A DNA stretch of 64,000 bases from Holacanthus passer (Eukaryota > Chordata > Actinopteri > Pomacanthidae): NCBI GenBank assembly GCA_025331565.1, contig JAFREQ010000012.1:7926501-7990500 (forward strand), written 5' to 3'. The notes below the pieces were generated by a model. The model saw only the letters and a program-made list of their open reading frames with translations. It did not search any database and had not been told where the DNA came from. Within the stretch, counting starts at the first letter, position 1. Each line of letters begins with the position of its first letter. The position numbers were made by a program, and so were the translations under genes. This document shows positions 52,501-62,803 of the stretch, in pieces.

Positions 52501-54396
52501 ACAGCTGTTACAGTTTGCCAGGTATAGACATTTCTCCTTTGACTGAGTCACTGTCTGCTTAACAAAAGGATACACTATAATACTGTTCACTGTAATTCAA
52601 CAGAAAATGTTAGTACCAGTATGAAATGTTCCGTCAGGTATGAAAAAAGCTCCCACTGTAATCCCAATCAGTATCAGAAGCTTAAAGAACCAGAACCTGA
52701 AAAACAAACAGTTACAAACCCACCGTGAGTACAGCAGACAGAGGGCAGTAACACAAGCAAAACTGCCTCCATACCTGAACACATGTGTGCCATATAAGCC
52801 CAATGAAGTACTCACCCATTTTGAACAGCTGCACGTGGGTCTTTGCTGCTACGGACACCGATCATGATGGCGCAGAACAGAAAGAAGAAGCAGGTCATGG
52901 CGAAGCACATACGGTACACAGACTTGTAGCCCACAATGACATCACAGTTAACATGGTTTTCGATACCAGGTATAGCAGTTCCTCCCTGGCAAAATCCTGG
53001 GATCTACAAAACAGCAGAGGGTGAGAGAAAACAACATTGTAATCGAGCTTATCTAGAAAGTATTTACTAGAGAGAATATATCTTCTCCATAAAACTTGTG
53101 AAGTGACTGCAGTAACAGCATGGAGCAAAACTTTTATTACAGGTTAGCAATTTACTGTACAGTATAAAGCTGTATAACCATTTGTCTTCTATGCACCTTT
53201 TAATGTGTAACTATCCTAACCCAGGAAATTTCACACGGAGTCAATTCAGATACCTGATTTTTGTTCCAAGTTTTAGAACATATGAAGGAAAAATACTGTA
53301 AAAACACATTTCAGGACATCCAAAGTAACGTTTAAAATGCAGCCATGAACACTGTAACGTAACAGCATTAAGAGGAACAGTCATCTCACTTTACGGAGCT
53401 CTGTCTCCATTCCAGGAAGGATCATGATGACAGACACCATGGTCCCCATCAGCAGAAAGAAGGAGAACACCAGCCGTGTGATGGTGGAGTTGTTGGAGGA
53501 GGGACAGCAGGCACACAGCAGACATGGTGCTGAGCCACACAGACAGGAGGCCTGAGGGAGAAAAAGCAGTTAAAGCTTTGGGCAGAACAGGCTTTTACAA
53601 ATCAAACAACAGTCAAATGAATGTAGGCAACTGCTTTGACAGGATGCCCATCATAAACAGGTTTTGTTCTATTACAAATACTGGGCTGGTTAATTATTTA
53701 CCATGGGAGTGATATTCCAATACTAGATCCAAGTAGATAAGCATCACCCTCTTATCTGACTCAAACACTACACTCAAAATGAAACAAAAAACACAGGCAT
53801 CTAGAAATCTAGGTCATAACTTCCCCCTGACTTTTATGATGTGTCCACAGTTAATTTATATAGAAGAAAGTAAACAGACTACACTTTATTCAGCTAATCT
53901 AATGGCAATGACAGTGACTTTAGCTAGCATGTTAAAACTGTCTAAGCTAATGCTACATTATGAGCTGCTGTCCTAGATCATAACTCATCATAACATATAA
54001 ATGTGCTGTTGTTAACTATCAAACAGCTAACTTAAGCTAATATGACTAACGTTAATACAAATGGCCTGTTGACACTCCCTCCATCACTATTTACCCAGCT
54101 GATGCACCAGCTTACTAAGCTAACTTCCCCGAAATTAGTATCATTAGCCGTAAGTCCAGTGCAGCTAGTTAACTAGTGTTTAACATCAAGTATTAAAATA
54201 ATGTTAGTTATCGTAAGAGCGTTTGAATCTGACTGTCACGTTAACGTATTTATTTAGCTAACCTGAGTTTAGCTCAGCTAACATTAGTGCGACGAGAGTG
54301 AGCTAAAGACTTCCGGTGCTATTTAAGATAATATTCGTATTAGGATTTGATACTTACACAGCTGGCTAAAGAGCACAAGGCCAGACAAGCCCCCAT
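49541..54396 (-). CDS. serinc2: Serine incorporator 2 (SERINC2), 10 exons, 455 aa
   Basis: SERINC proteins are multipass membrane proteins of the plasma membrane and endomembranes, named for a proposed role in serine-lipid synthesis; some paralogues scramble lipids. Exons, in transcript order: 54396-54358, 53551-53390, 53003-52816, 52696-52617, 52476-52339, 52146-51977, 51607-51517, 50577-50427, 50329-50120, 49679-49541. All junctions are GT-AG and the phases join exactly to 455 residues plus TGA, the family's usual length. Hallmarks: MGACLALCSLASCASCLCGS, the CC-rich N-terminus, SSKDPRAAVQNGFWFFK, IDFAHSWN, QPHSGLLQASLISLYTMYVT, WWDAQGIVGLIIFL, NKLMQTEE, VDNEEEGVTYNYSFFHF and the terminal DRDFS. 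The N-terminus, the NHVNCDVIVGYKSVYRMCFA block and LILIGITVGAFFIPDGTF favour SERINC2 over SERINC1/3. Confidence 0.96.
49893..49910 (-). promoter_or_regulatory. CTCF-like site in serinc2 intron 9
   Basis: TGTGCCCTCTGGTGGCCA, read on the minus strand, gives TGGCCACCAGAGGGCACA, which closely fits the CTCF core CCACnAGRKGGCR. Position within the intron is clear; binding is inference. Confidence 0.45.
50805..51166. mobile_element. Internally deleted Tc1/mariner-type element in serinc2 intron 7
   Basis: The element is bounded by TA dinucleotides (50805-50806 and 51165-51166), the target-site duplication of Tc1/mariner elements. The left end CAACCCCGATTCCAAAA (from 50807) is mirrored by TTTGGAATCAGGACTG at the right (to 51164). 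The ends match a Tc1-like family I recognise as abundant in fish. At about 358 bp it lacks a transposase, so it is a non-autonomous, decayed copy. It lies between exons 8 and 7 on the minus-strand gene and does not touch splice sites. Confidence 0.85.
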
Positions 54397-54480
54397 GTTG
54401 ACATTAAAACGCTGACTTTAATGGCAGAGCAGCTTCGTTTTCCGGTAAGATACGCTCAGATGACACAAACAATCGGATGT
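54350..54480 (-). promoter_or_regulatory. serinc2: serinc2 promoter-proximal region
   Basis: Upstream of the ATG (54396), the minus strand has ACCGGAAAACG at about 54450-54435, an ETS-like site, and scattered CpGs. There is no clear TATA box. The transcription start is not determinable from sequence. Confidence 0.4.
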
Positions 54481-55682
54481 TGCTCGGCTGCTTTTCAAAA
54501 TAAAAGTCGTCATGATTAGCTCCAGAGATTTTCAGCATAAAACAACAAAGATGTAATATGCTGCCCCCACAAAGAGAAATAAAAATGATTTAACCTCTCT
54601 ATACAGTTATGCTGCATTTTTAGGAATAATAGCCCATGTTTGTGTGGTCAATGAGTTAAACCTCATTGTATGTGTTATGGTCCTGTTTATTTCCTCCAGT
54701 CCAAATTAGTGTATTTGTCTGCAGAGCACAGAGGATAAAAAGACAGTGAATGTGGGGACTTTGAAAGCTACCATCTGTCCTCTCACTCAGCATCCCAGGA
54801 GCTGAGTGTCAGACTGCATGGACAGTAAGATAGAGGCCGTCAGGTGAGGACTGAAGCCTCTTCAAAGCCTCTGCTGGAGGTAGAACAGCAGGGAGCCCAC
54901 GGTGATTGGGTTATTAATAGCCCATTTAATATCTAACCTGGATCGAGAATATTTTAGTGCTAGAAACTCAATGTATTCTCCAATAAGTATATTGAGAAAT
55001 AAAGTAAGTGAAATTAATCAGCTTCAACATTTCCCAATTAACAGAACACTAGCAGGGAAATATTGCATCTATATTATTGAGCTAATAGTTGAAAATAAAC
55101 CCACAAGGCATATAGCCATAAAACACAAAGTGACCAGTGCAACAAACTGTGAATGTGTTCAATATGAGTGGACTGGAATCACATTGCCCTGCACAGATTC
55201 AAACTGTTGCAATGAGGATCAATAGAGCTTGTATTTGTCCATGAAACCAACATTAAACTTGCTATTAGACACAGCTGAATAGTTCCTGGAACAAAAAGTG
55301 TATCACAACTCTTTTCATCTTCTTTACTGCACCCAGAATCCAACATTAAATCAGTGGTAATGAAGAAACTTGTGTTTTATCAAACACTGACAAACTAAAG
55401 GCTTTCTTGATCCTTTAGATTTATAATCCACATTGGTCACAATTGATATGCTGGATTATAAATTAAAAACTAATTATATTATAATGACTGTCCATTTAAG
55501 CAATTTGCTTAATTACATTTTTGTAAAATATTGCCATGAACAAAAAGGTATGTTACTGTTACTGTCACATAAAATTAACTTTGAGTTAATTTTCATTGTT
55601 AATTGCTACATGTTATGTGGATTACAGTTATACAGTAGTTATGCAGTTTTTGTCAATTTTTTGTCAGGTTGATTCCTCCATC

Positions 55683-55697
55683 CAACACTAGGTGGCA
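55683..55697 (+). promoter_or_regulatory. CTCF-like site, plus orientation
   Basis: AACACTAGGTGGCAG fits the CTCF core CCACTAGGKGGCAG with one or two mismatches. It points away from the site at 49893, so the two flank the serinc2 body in divergent orientation. Confidence 0.4.
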
Positions 55698-56350
55698 GCA
55701 TTTGTCCACCATTTTCCATCACTGCCATTTAATTTAATGAGCTCTTAGAAACTATACATCACATTTCAATAGATCAACAGAGTCAATAAAGATTTTACAG
55801 TAAAATTAAAAGACAGTCCTTGGGGTGGTTTAGGGCATTTACCTTTAGGTGGGGTGATGGGTATTTAATTACAACTTGAGATGGAGAGAATGTAGCACAG
55901 AGAACACTTTGGAACACAGTCTCTCTATGATTTAATCTGGCTGGTCCCAACATGCCAGCAGCAGCATTAAAATCTAGTCTGACAGAACAATAGAGAGCTA
56001 AGTTGATGACTTTTTCTCACTATAGAGGGTTTGTTGATTTGACTGAAGCATCTGGTGGCTGGATACACGTCAGTAAAAGTAAAGTAATGCCAACCCATCT
56101 GTGCCATTCTTAACAATCTATTTGTTTAGATGAATGAAGACAGGTGGGCTGGTTGCTGAACTGATATGAATATAGAGAAATGTCAATGTATATATGTATT
56201 GCTTCTTGTGGAAATCTGTGCTAAGAATAATACCTGTACTGATGAAGGTGTCTGTATCCATGTCCTTGCAAGCTACCGATGTGAAATCTGCAATAAAGTC
56301 AGAGAAAGTCAACAATCCATGAAGGGAAAGAAACATGCACATCAGCTGTT

Positions 56351-56403
56351 TAACCCTAACCCCAACGTCCTAACCCTTACCCTAGCTCTAACCCTAACTC
56401 TAG
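56351..56403. repeat. Degenerate telomere-like (CCCTAA) patch
   Basis: TAACCCTAACCCCAACGTCC continues into AACCCTTACCCTAGCTCTAA and CCCTAACTCTAGG. There are roughly eight imperfect six-base units, on the C-rich strand. Confidence 0.7.
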
Positions 56404-57739
56404 GTTATATATTTGGAGGCTCAGGACGACACAGGAAATATACAACAGTAATTCAAACTGTAATGTATTTTATTAGAGCATCTTATCTCAAAACCGTATA
56501 GACCTTCTGGTAGCAAGGAAAGACTATGTACCATAATTAGGCTGATATTGTGTAGACCTCTAAATTAATTAAAAGGGACCTTAAGAATCCTTGAGGATAA
56601 CAAGATAATTGCTTTTCAGCTTTTAATGCTGAAACCTTCCTGATTTTGGAAAAACTCAAAGTATAACTTACTGATTTGGTCCAAAACAACAAAGAAAAAA
56701 TTACTGACACATTGTTTCTGGAATCCGTTCATGAATTTACATGAGCACATCAACCTATTACACCTGGTCTGCAAAAATTGTTCTAAAGCTTGAGCAAAAG
56801 GAAAACTTAATATGTCAGCTTGCTATGTGACAAGTAACAATACTGTGGTGCTAATTAATTCCTGAAAACTGCAAGACTGCACTCTCTCTTTTAAAATACT
56901 CTTTCTCAGCACCTTTTAATTCTGTAATTGAGAAAGCAGATGTTGGTGAGTCTAAATTCTCGGTGAACAGCAGTTTTATGAAGAAAATATGAAAATAAAT
57001 AACATAATTTTATTGCATGTCCACTGATAAACACTACAGAAAGCTCAGTTTCTTGATATAAATGATCCTTATAAATGTACTATTGTTTTTACATCACGTC
57101 TGCTGGTTTTTGTTTAAAAGATACTCCAATAAAAAGTAAATGTATTTTACTGAATAAAGAATATTTTGTATATACTATATGTAAATGTTGAGATGAATCA
57201 CCTTAATGCAAATGTTTTCTCCTATTTAACATATTAGGGAATCACTTTCCCTCAGGGATAATTTTCTTCATGTTTTCTTCATCAGTTTGTGTAAATACAT
57301 ACGGTTGACTACTTTTTAAACTGAAAGTAAGACCTTGTGCATTTCAGCCGCTCACCCCTGTGAGTCTTCTATAATCACCTCTTTGTTCTGGCACTGACGA
57401 GCTCACTTGGCTGGCAGCTGATGTCTGCCTCTCCTTTTTTTATTGTTCAGGACGCAGCTGCCAGAATTATAACTTCACTCTTAACCATCATGACTCTTTC
57501 ATCAATCCCTCCAAGGACACTCATGTAGTTTTCAACTTAAGAAAGCGCTGCAACAAAAAAAAATGTAACGAGGAAAAACTTTTCTTTTGGATAGTGGAGA
57601 GGTGAAATGAGTAAACATGCATCAAAAAGCTGGAGAACACTTTGTATCTAGCCTGGAATAACCGACTTAAATGAAGCGATGAATCTACTGTAGTATGGCT
57701 TAAATTCACCTCATATATGGCATAAGATTAAGGACACAA

Positions 57740-59060
57740 ATGGAGATAACAGTTTGTTGGTACACTTAGAGGTTGTCAGAAAACAGCTGGTCGCAGATAG
57801 ATACATTTCATAAATGTCACTTTAATGATGCATAACACACCATATTTGTCGTTATAGGCATACAACGAAATTATGTTTGGTAGCCCTAGAGATCACCAGC
57901 AATAGAACTCAAGACAAAAACAAGGTAAATGAACAAGATAAATAAACAAGACAATTATGATGAGGTAGAGTCCTCTATCTATATATAATAAATAAAGGCA
58001 CGTGGATGAGGCAGGGAGACAGTGACAGTGCTAACAGTCCAGTGTAAATAGGTATTGCACAACAAATTAGATAGTTAAAACAATACAGAGACATGTGAGT
58101 ACAGAAGTAGTGTCCTCTGTCTGCATATAACACATAAAAGCACTTATGCATGGCAGGAAAAGAATAACAGTGCAGTATAACAGGGATTGCACAATGAATG
58201 AGGTGCATGTTAATATTAATGCAATGTAGTGAGATTTCATTTTACAGATGTAATATGTATTCAGTTTGCAGTCTTTGACAGCTATGGGAGGGTGGGGTTG
58301 ATGGAGGATACAGTTCTGAGGAAGAAGCTGCTCCTCAGTCTGTTAGATCAGACTTTGATGGCTGCCAATCTCTTCCCTGATGGCAAGGGGACAAACAGAC
58401 TGTCAGACTGACCCAACCCTGGGTGGGTTGGGTCCTCACTGGTGATGCTACCCTTCTTGTGTAGACAGTTAGCGTACACTGTGTCCAGGTTTGGGAGCAA
58501 AGTTCACACAATTGTCCACTCGGACCAAGTGCAGCTGGCATACAACTCTGTGACAAAGTGATGGAGGATACTCTCTATAGTGTGTTTCTGTAAAAGTTTA
58601 ATGAGAGCTGAGAGTTTGGCTTGTTTGAGTTTTCTTAGAAGGAAAGGCCTCTGTTGAACCTCTTCACCAGGTGGAATACGTTCAGGGACTATGAGTGATC
58701 TTTTGTTATATGGATTCCCAGGAATTTATTGTCTTGCCACTCTCCACCTCCTCATCATTATGTGAAAAGGGAGATGTCTGGGCCTGCTGAATCTCCTAAA
58801 ATCCACGATGATCTCTTTGGTTTTTTTGGTGTTCCAGACTAGATCCAACTTAACCAGATGTGTCCCACTATAGTGGTGTCATCAGCAAACTTCCTTATTA
58901 TGTTAGAGGAGAAGATGGTGGTGCAGTCGTGGATGAAGAGAGTGAAGAGGGCTGGACTAAGCCAACAGCCCTGGTGTACCTGTGTTCAGGATGAGGGTCC
59001 AGGAGGTGTGGTTACCCATTGTGTATGTCCTCGTGAAGTTATTTATACCATGGGGCAGTA
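57740..59060 (-). mobile_element. Degraded non-LTR retrotransposon (L2/CR1-like), 3' part
   Basis: On the minus strand 59000-58860 reads SPALFTLFIHDCTTIFSS then IIRKFADDTTIVGHI, which contains the FADD form of the reverse-transcriptase active-site motif. Later fragments at about 58520-58290 read LYASCTWSE, SITSEDPTHPG, LPSGKRLAAIK and SNRLRSSFFLRTVSSINPT, the usual C-terminal tail of these LINEs. Stops and frame changes show it is dead. The lower-coordinate part, 57740-58228, is its 3' UTR-like region and contains a two-copy repeat. Family placement is by motif only. Confidence 0.75.
57965..58205. repeat. Tandem two-copy repeat, period about 142 bp
   Basis: GTAGAGTCCTCTATCT at 57965 and GTAGTGTCCTCTGTCT at 58107 start related copies that also share ATAAA(G/A)GCAC, AGTGCAGT/CCAGTG and ATTGCACAA motifs. 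It lies in the 3' UTR-like part of the LINE remnant. Confidence 0.65.
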
Positions 59061-59460
59061 ATAAAACTGTATTTATTTTCAGTTGCCAATTGCAGGGACT
59101 GGAAAAAATAGGTGTCAGAGTTATGGGAAACATTCAAAAACAATTTTTTAGTCATGCAAGGTGATGAAAGAAAGAAATGAAAACTAATGCAGTTTAGTCC
59201 ATGTTGACTTTTGTTGTGCTGATGAAGAAATTTTGAACAATGAACTCAGTATTGAGTGTTGTGCATGTTACCAATTGTAAAAATAAAAGTAATCATCATG
59301 CACCTATGTAGCTCTATAATACATCCAGTTATAAAGTGAAACATAAACAGACCACTTTGCTACACCAGTCGAACATTTATTGACTTGAATAAAGACATGT
59401 GGACGATCAGATCATTCCTTTCCCCTGCACTTAGAAAAGGTCATCCATGCTCTCCTTCTC

Positions 59461-59697
59461 ACTTGACATGACACCAATCCTTGCTGTTCATCATTGGTTG
59501 CTTGTGACTTTTAGAATTGATTTTAAGATCTTTTTTACAGCCCTGTGGCTCCTGCCTATATCTGTGATTTGGTAACTCCCGATCTCAGACAAGCAAACTC
59601 AGCATTCTCTTTTAGACTGTATATTTTTTTTTACTGTGAAGCACTTTGTAGCTCTGCTTTTAAAAAGCGCTACATAAATACAGTTATCATTATTATA
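59461..59697 (+). mobile_element. L2-like LINE 3' tail
   Basis: The plus strand reads HHWLLVTFRIDFKI then PISVIW, as in the C-terminus of fish L2-type LINEs, followed by GAAGCACTTTGTAGCTCTGC and AAAAAGCGCTACATAAATAC and a short ATT repeat, a typical L2 3' end. It is truncated and lies about 100 bp upstream of the stmn1 promoter motifs. Confidence 0.7.
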
Positions 59698-59799
59698 TGT
59701 GGATGACTTCATAGACAGTTACATAAAGTCATAACATCCATGCGGTTCAACCTGTGTTTGTTATTTTGACCTGCAGGCGCCTAACAGTCTCAACTCTGT

Positions 59800-59950
59800 C
59801 TGTGATTGGTGGATTTGGACCAATGAGCGCTCGCAGCGCTTAGGTGACGTCACGGCTGAGGGGTGATGGCGCGAAGCTGCAGATGTTGGCGGACTGAAAG
59901 CAGAGAAGAAGGCGGAGTGGGCTGTGATCTTCAGGCTGCAGCACTTGACG
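59800..59950 (+). promoter_or_regulatory. stmn1: stmn1 promoter and untranslated exon 1
   Basis: The motifs are an inverted CCAAT box (ATTGG, 59805-59809), CCAAT (59820-59824), a full CRE TGACGTCA (59845-59852) and GGCGCGAA, an E2F-like half site (59868-59875). The exon ends at 59950 with the donor TTGACG|GTGAGA. STMN1 is a proliferation-linked gene, so E2F and CRE control is plausible; the exact transcription start is unknown. Confidence 0.6.
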
Positions 59951-60959
59951 GTGAGAACAATGGCTTTATGCTAATGTTGAACCAGGCTTTCAGACCAAGG
60001 GACAAAGGGTTGATAGAGTTCAAGGTCGATTTGGACACTTTGTTTTTGCAGGTTAAAGAAGCTGTTGAGCATCTCTGGAGTCAGTTAACGGACTTTATTG
60101 TTATGGCCGCTGTTCAGGAAACGTTACTTCAAATAACAAATAATTCGAAAAGTATTTTTAAATTACTTAAAAAAACTGAATCATAGGCATATTTTTTCAT
60201 AACACCTTGTCATGCAATATAAGTGGATGAATTAATTTACACTAAATGAAGCTGACTGTTTTTGTTTTGAGTCGTTATGTAATCATGAGCATGAAAAGGC
60301 ACCATAGTGAGTTTGACTAACTGACTTTAATGTTTGAGTCAATGACTTCATTGTTCCTGCTCTTCATCATCATTATCTTTTTTAATTACTTTACTCTAAA
60401 TGATCTTTTGTGCATTAGTTTTTCAACTGTGTGCGTGTGTATGTATGTTTAATGTGGTCGTGTACAGCATTTTTACAGCCCCTCCCCCGCCATTTTGGTA
60501 ACAACACATCCTGCAGGATTGTGTGTGTGTGTGCGTGTGCAGTCTGCACCAGTGAGCACCCACAAACTTAAGCTTTTACCCCACTGATCATTCACTCACA
60601 TGGTCTTACCATTTTATACACTGTTTCACTGTTTGATTATTACTAACCTTGTATTTACAGCTGAGGGATCAGTGAGGTACAGAACCTGTTTTGCCTGTCA
60701 TGTCATGACATGTTGTAACTGATAAACAGATTATGTAATGTTGTAACGGTATAAATTGTATTACCTCATAATTATGTTGAGAAGCTAAATTAACATTACA
60801 TTTTTTTCATTTAACATAAGCATGCACATTTGGTTGATGGAGGAATGAGGTTATCCTCTTATGTTACTGTGCTAACAATGTGTGTTTTTTTAAAAGGCAT
60901 GCTTGCATGCTTGGCCGATGATCTATCCAAACATGAGCTGTCATTGTCAACTTCTGCTA

Positions 60960-61055
60960 AGAGGACATGGACGTGCTCCATAAACACTGCATTCTTTCAT
61001 ATCTTTCACATGTGGACAGTTGAAATGACAATAAAGCTTATCACTTTATATAATT
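60960..61055 (+). mobile_element. LINE-type 3' end fragment in stmn1 intron 1
   Basis: The stretch ending GTTGAAATGACAATAAAGCT resembles the 3' terminus of a common fish non-LTR element. It is a short fragment lying just upstream of the exon 2 acceptor. Confidence 0.45.
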
Positions 61056-61130
61056 ACACATGTATTGCTTCATAATAATCTCATTTTTCATGTTTTCTTC
61101 TAGTATCAAAAAGGCACCCTTTCTGCTGAA

Positions 61131-62472
61131 ATGGCAAACTCTGGAGGTAGGTGTAAACTATGCAAAAAGTTATGTCGATGAGTAGTGTCCATAGGCAATA
61201 GTACATTTAAGAAAACCTTTCAGAGACCTTAAATGCATTTGAAATTCCAATGGAAGCCTCAACACTAAAACAGCAACAATAAATGACAGTATTTAACTGC
61301 TAAACCAGGAAAGCTTCTCAGCAGAAAAGTAATGCAAAGTTTCTATGTTCTTTAAGACCTCTGAAACCATATGCAAGACTCAAACACAATATTTAACTCT
61401 ATAGATGTTGGAATAGCAAGTTGCAAAAGTGATCTGTTAAGCAGCACTCCTACAATACTGACATATAATCTTTGTTTTGTCACATCTCGTGTTCATTTCC
61501 CCTTCATTGCTTCATTCAAATGCTGCCACACAGCAGGGATTATTCTTCTCGTTTGACCTCTCTGACAAAGCAGTGGCCACTAATACATTAGCGGGAGGCC
61601 CCCTTTAATTATCCTCAGTCAGACAATGAGTCTCAATGGAAGCACAGTTTTGAAAATTAATTCATTGTTTTTCATTCATCAAGTAAAATGGTTGATATTG
61701 ATATTAAGTTAATATATTGCAGTGTTGTGACCTTGATTTCTGACCTCACATCATCACACATTTGCCATCACTTGACTGTCACATGTGCCACGCAGCACTA
61801 ACAAATGTCATGGTTTTGCAGATATGCTCGTGAAGGAGCTGAACAAGCGTGCTTCAGGTCAAGCATTTGAGGTCATCCTGAGCCCCTCCAACTCAGATGC
61901 CAAGGGCGAGTTACTGTTGTCCCCTTTGAGGAAGAAGGAAACATCACTGGATGAGATTAAGAAGAAACTGGAGGCTGCGGAAGAGAGACGCAAGGTATTA
62001 TCAGAAATAACAAAATTGCTTAGAAACGTGAGCAGTTTTATTATTTCAACCAGCTTAGCACATGGGTTTTAGGACTCAGGTTCTGTTAACTTACAACGAA
62101 AGTCCTCTTCTGTCTTTTTGCCAGAGCCAGGGGGCTGAAGTGCTGAAACACTTAGCTGAGAAACGGGAGCACGAGAAGGAAGTCATCCAGAAGGCCATTG
62201 AGGAAAGCTGCAACTTTAGCAAGATGACTCAAGAGAAACTCAATCAGAAGATGGAGGCAAACAAAGAGAACCGCACTGCAAGGATGGCAGCTCTCAATGA
62301 GAAATTCAAGGAGAAGGTGAGCTCCTCGTGACATGTCGACTTAAATTCATGTTTAATGTTGAAATAAGGAAAACGACGGTGTTGTGATTTTTCTGTTTTT
62401 AAACACTAACAGGACAAGAAGCTTGAAGAAGTGAGGAAGAACAAGGAGGCAATGAAAGAAAGGGAGAATTAA
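61131..62472 (+). CDS. stmn1: Stathmin 1 (oncoprotein 18), 146 aa
   Basis: Stathmin binds two alpha/beta-tubulin dimers and promotes microtubule disassembly; phosphorylation switches it off. Coding exons are 61131-61146, 61822-61994, 62125-62316 and 62413-62472, preceded by untranslated exon 1 (to 59950) and UTR bases 61104-61130. The joins give 146 residues; human STMN1 has 149. The product has the LVKELNKRASGQAFEVIL capping segment, then the long tubulin-binding helix (LDEIKKKLEAAEERRK, KHLAEKREHEKEVIQKAIEE, KMEANKENRTARMAALNEK) and a basic tail. All four regulatory serines are kept: S17, S26, S39 and S64, equivalent to human 16, 25, 38 and 63. There is no N-terminal palmitoylation extension, so it is stmn1 rather than stmn2-4. 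The a/b ohnologue cannot be told. Confidence 0.95.
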
Positions 62473-62803
62473 TCTGTTTATGATCTCAAAAGCAGTCGTT
62501 ACATCTCCAAAGATAAACTGTACTTTTTAAACTGACATTTCCATGGTATTGTGTGTTGTGTTAATTCTGATTATGCTGTTGAATGAAAGTTGGTTACACA
62601 ATGTTAAATTGGGTTTTGAACATAGTCTGATATGGGCAGCTGATTACACTGTAGTTTTTGTAGTATTACCTATATTTTTCCATTAAGAGGCATTCCTTTG
62701 TAATAAATTTGTCCTTATACTTCATACTGTTGAAATTCATCATAGTGCTTAATACTGTTGTAAGTTTGAATTTACTGTACGACACCAAGGTTCGACCATT
62801 AAA
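62473..62803 (+). terminator. stmn1: stmn1 3' UTR with poly(A) signals
   Basis: Two candidate signals follow the stop codon: AATAAA at 62702-62707 and ATTAAA at 62798-62803. Which is used cannot be told. Confidence 0.5.

Larger units (their letters stand above)
54481..57739. other. Intergenic, AT-rich
   Basis: No gene is recognised between the serinc2 5' end and the LINE remnant. Noted within it are a CTCF-like site (55683-55697) and a telomere-like patch (56351-56403). Confidence 0.6.

Noticed and set aside
59866..60186. ORF of about 107 codons reading from stmn1 exon 1 into intron 1
   Set aside because: It passes through a good splice donor at 59951 and the intronic part shows no recognisable domain; the spliced uORF reading is more sensible.
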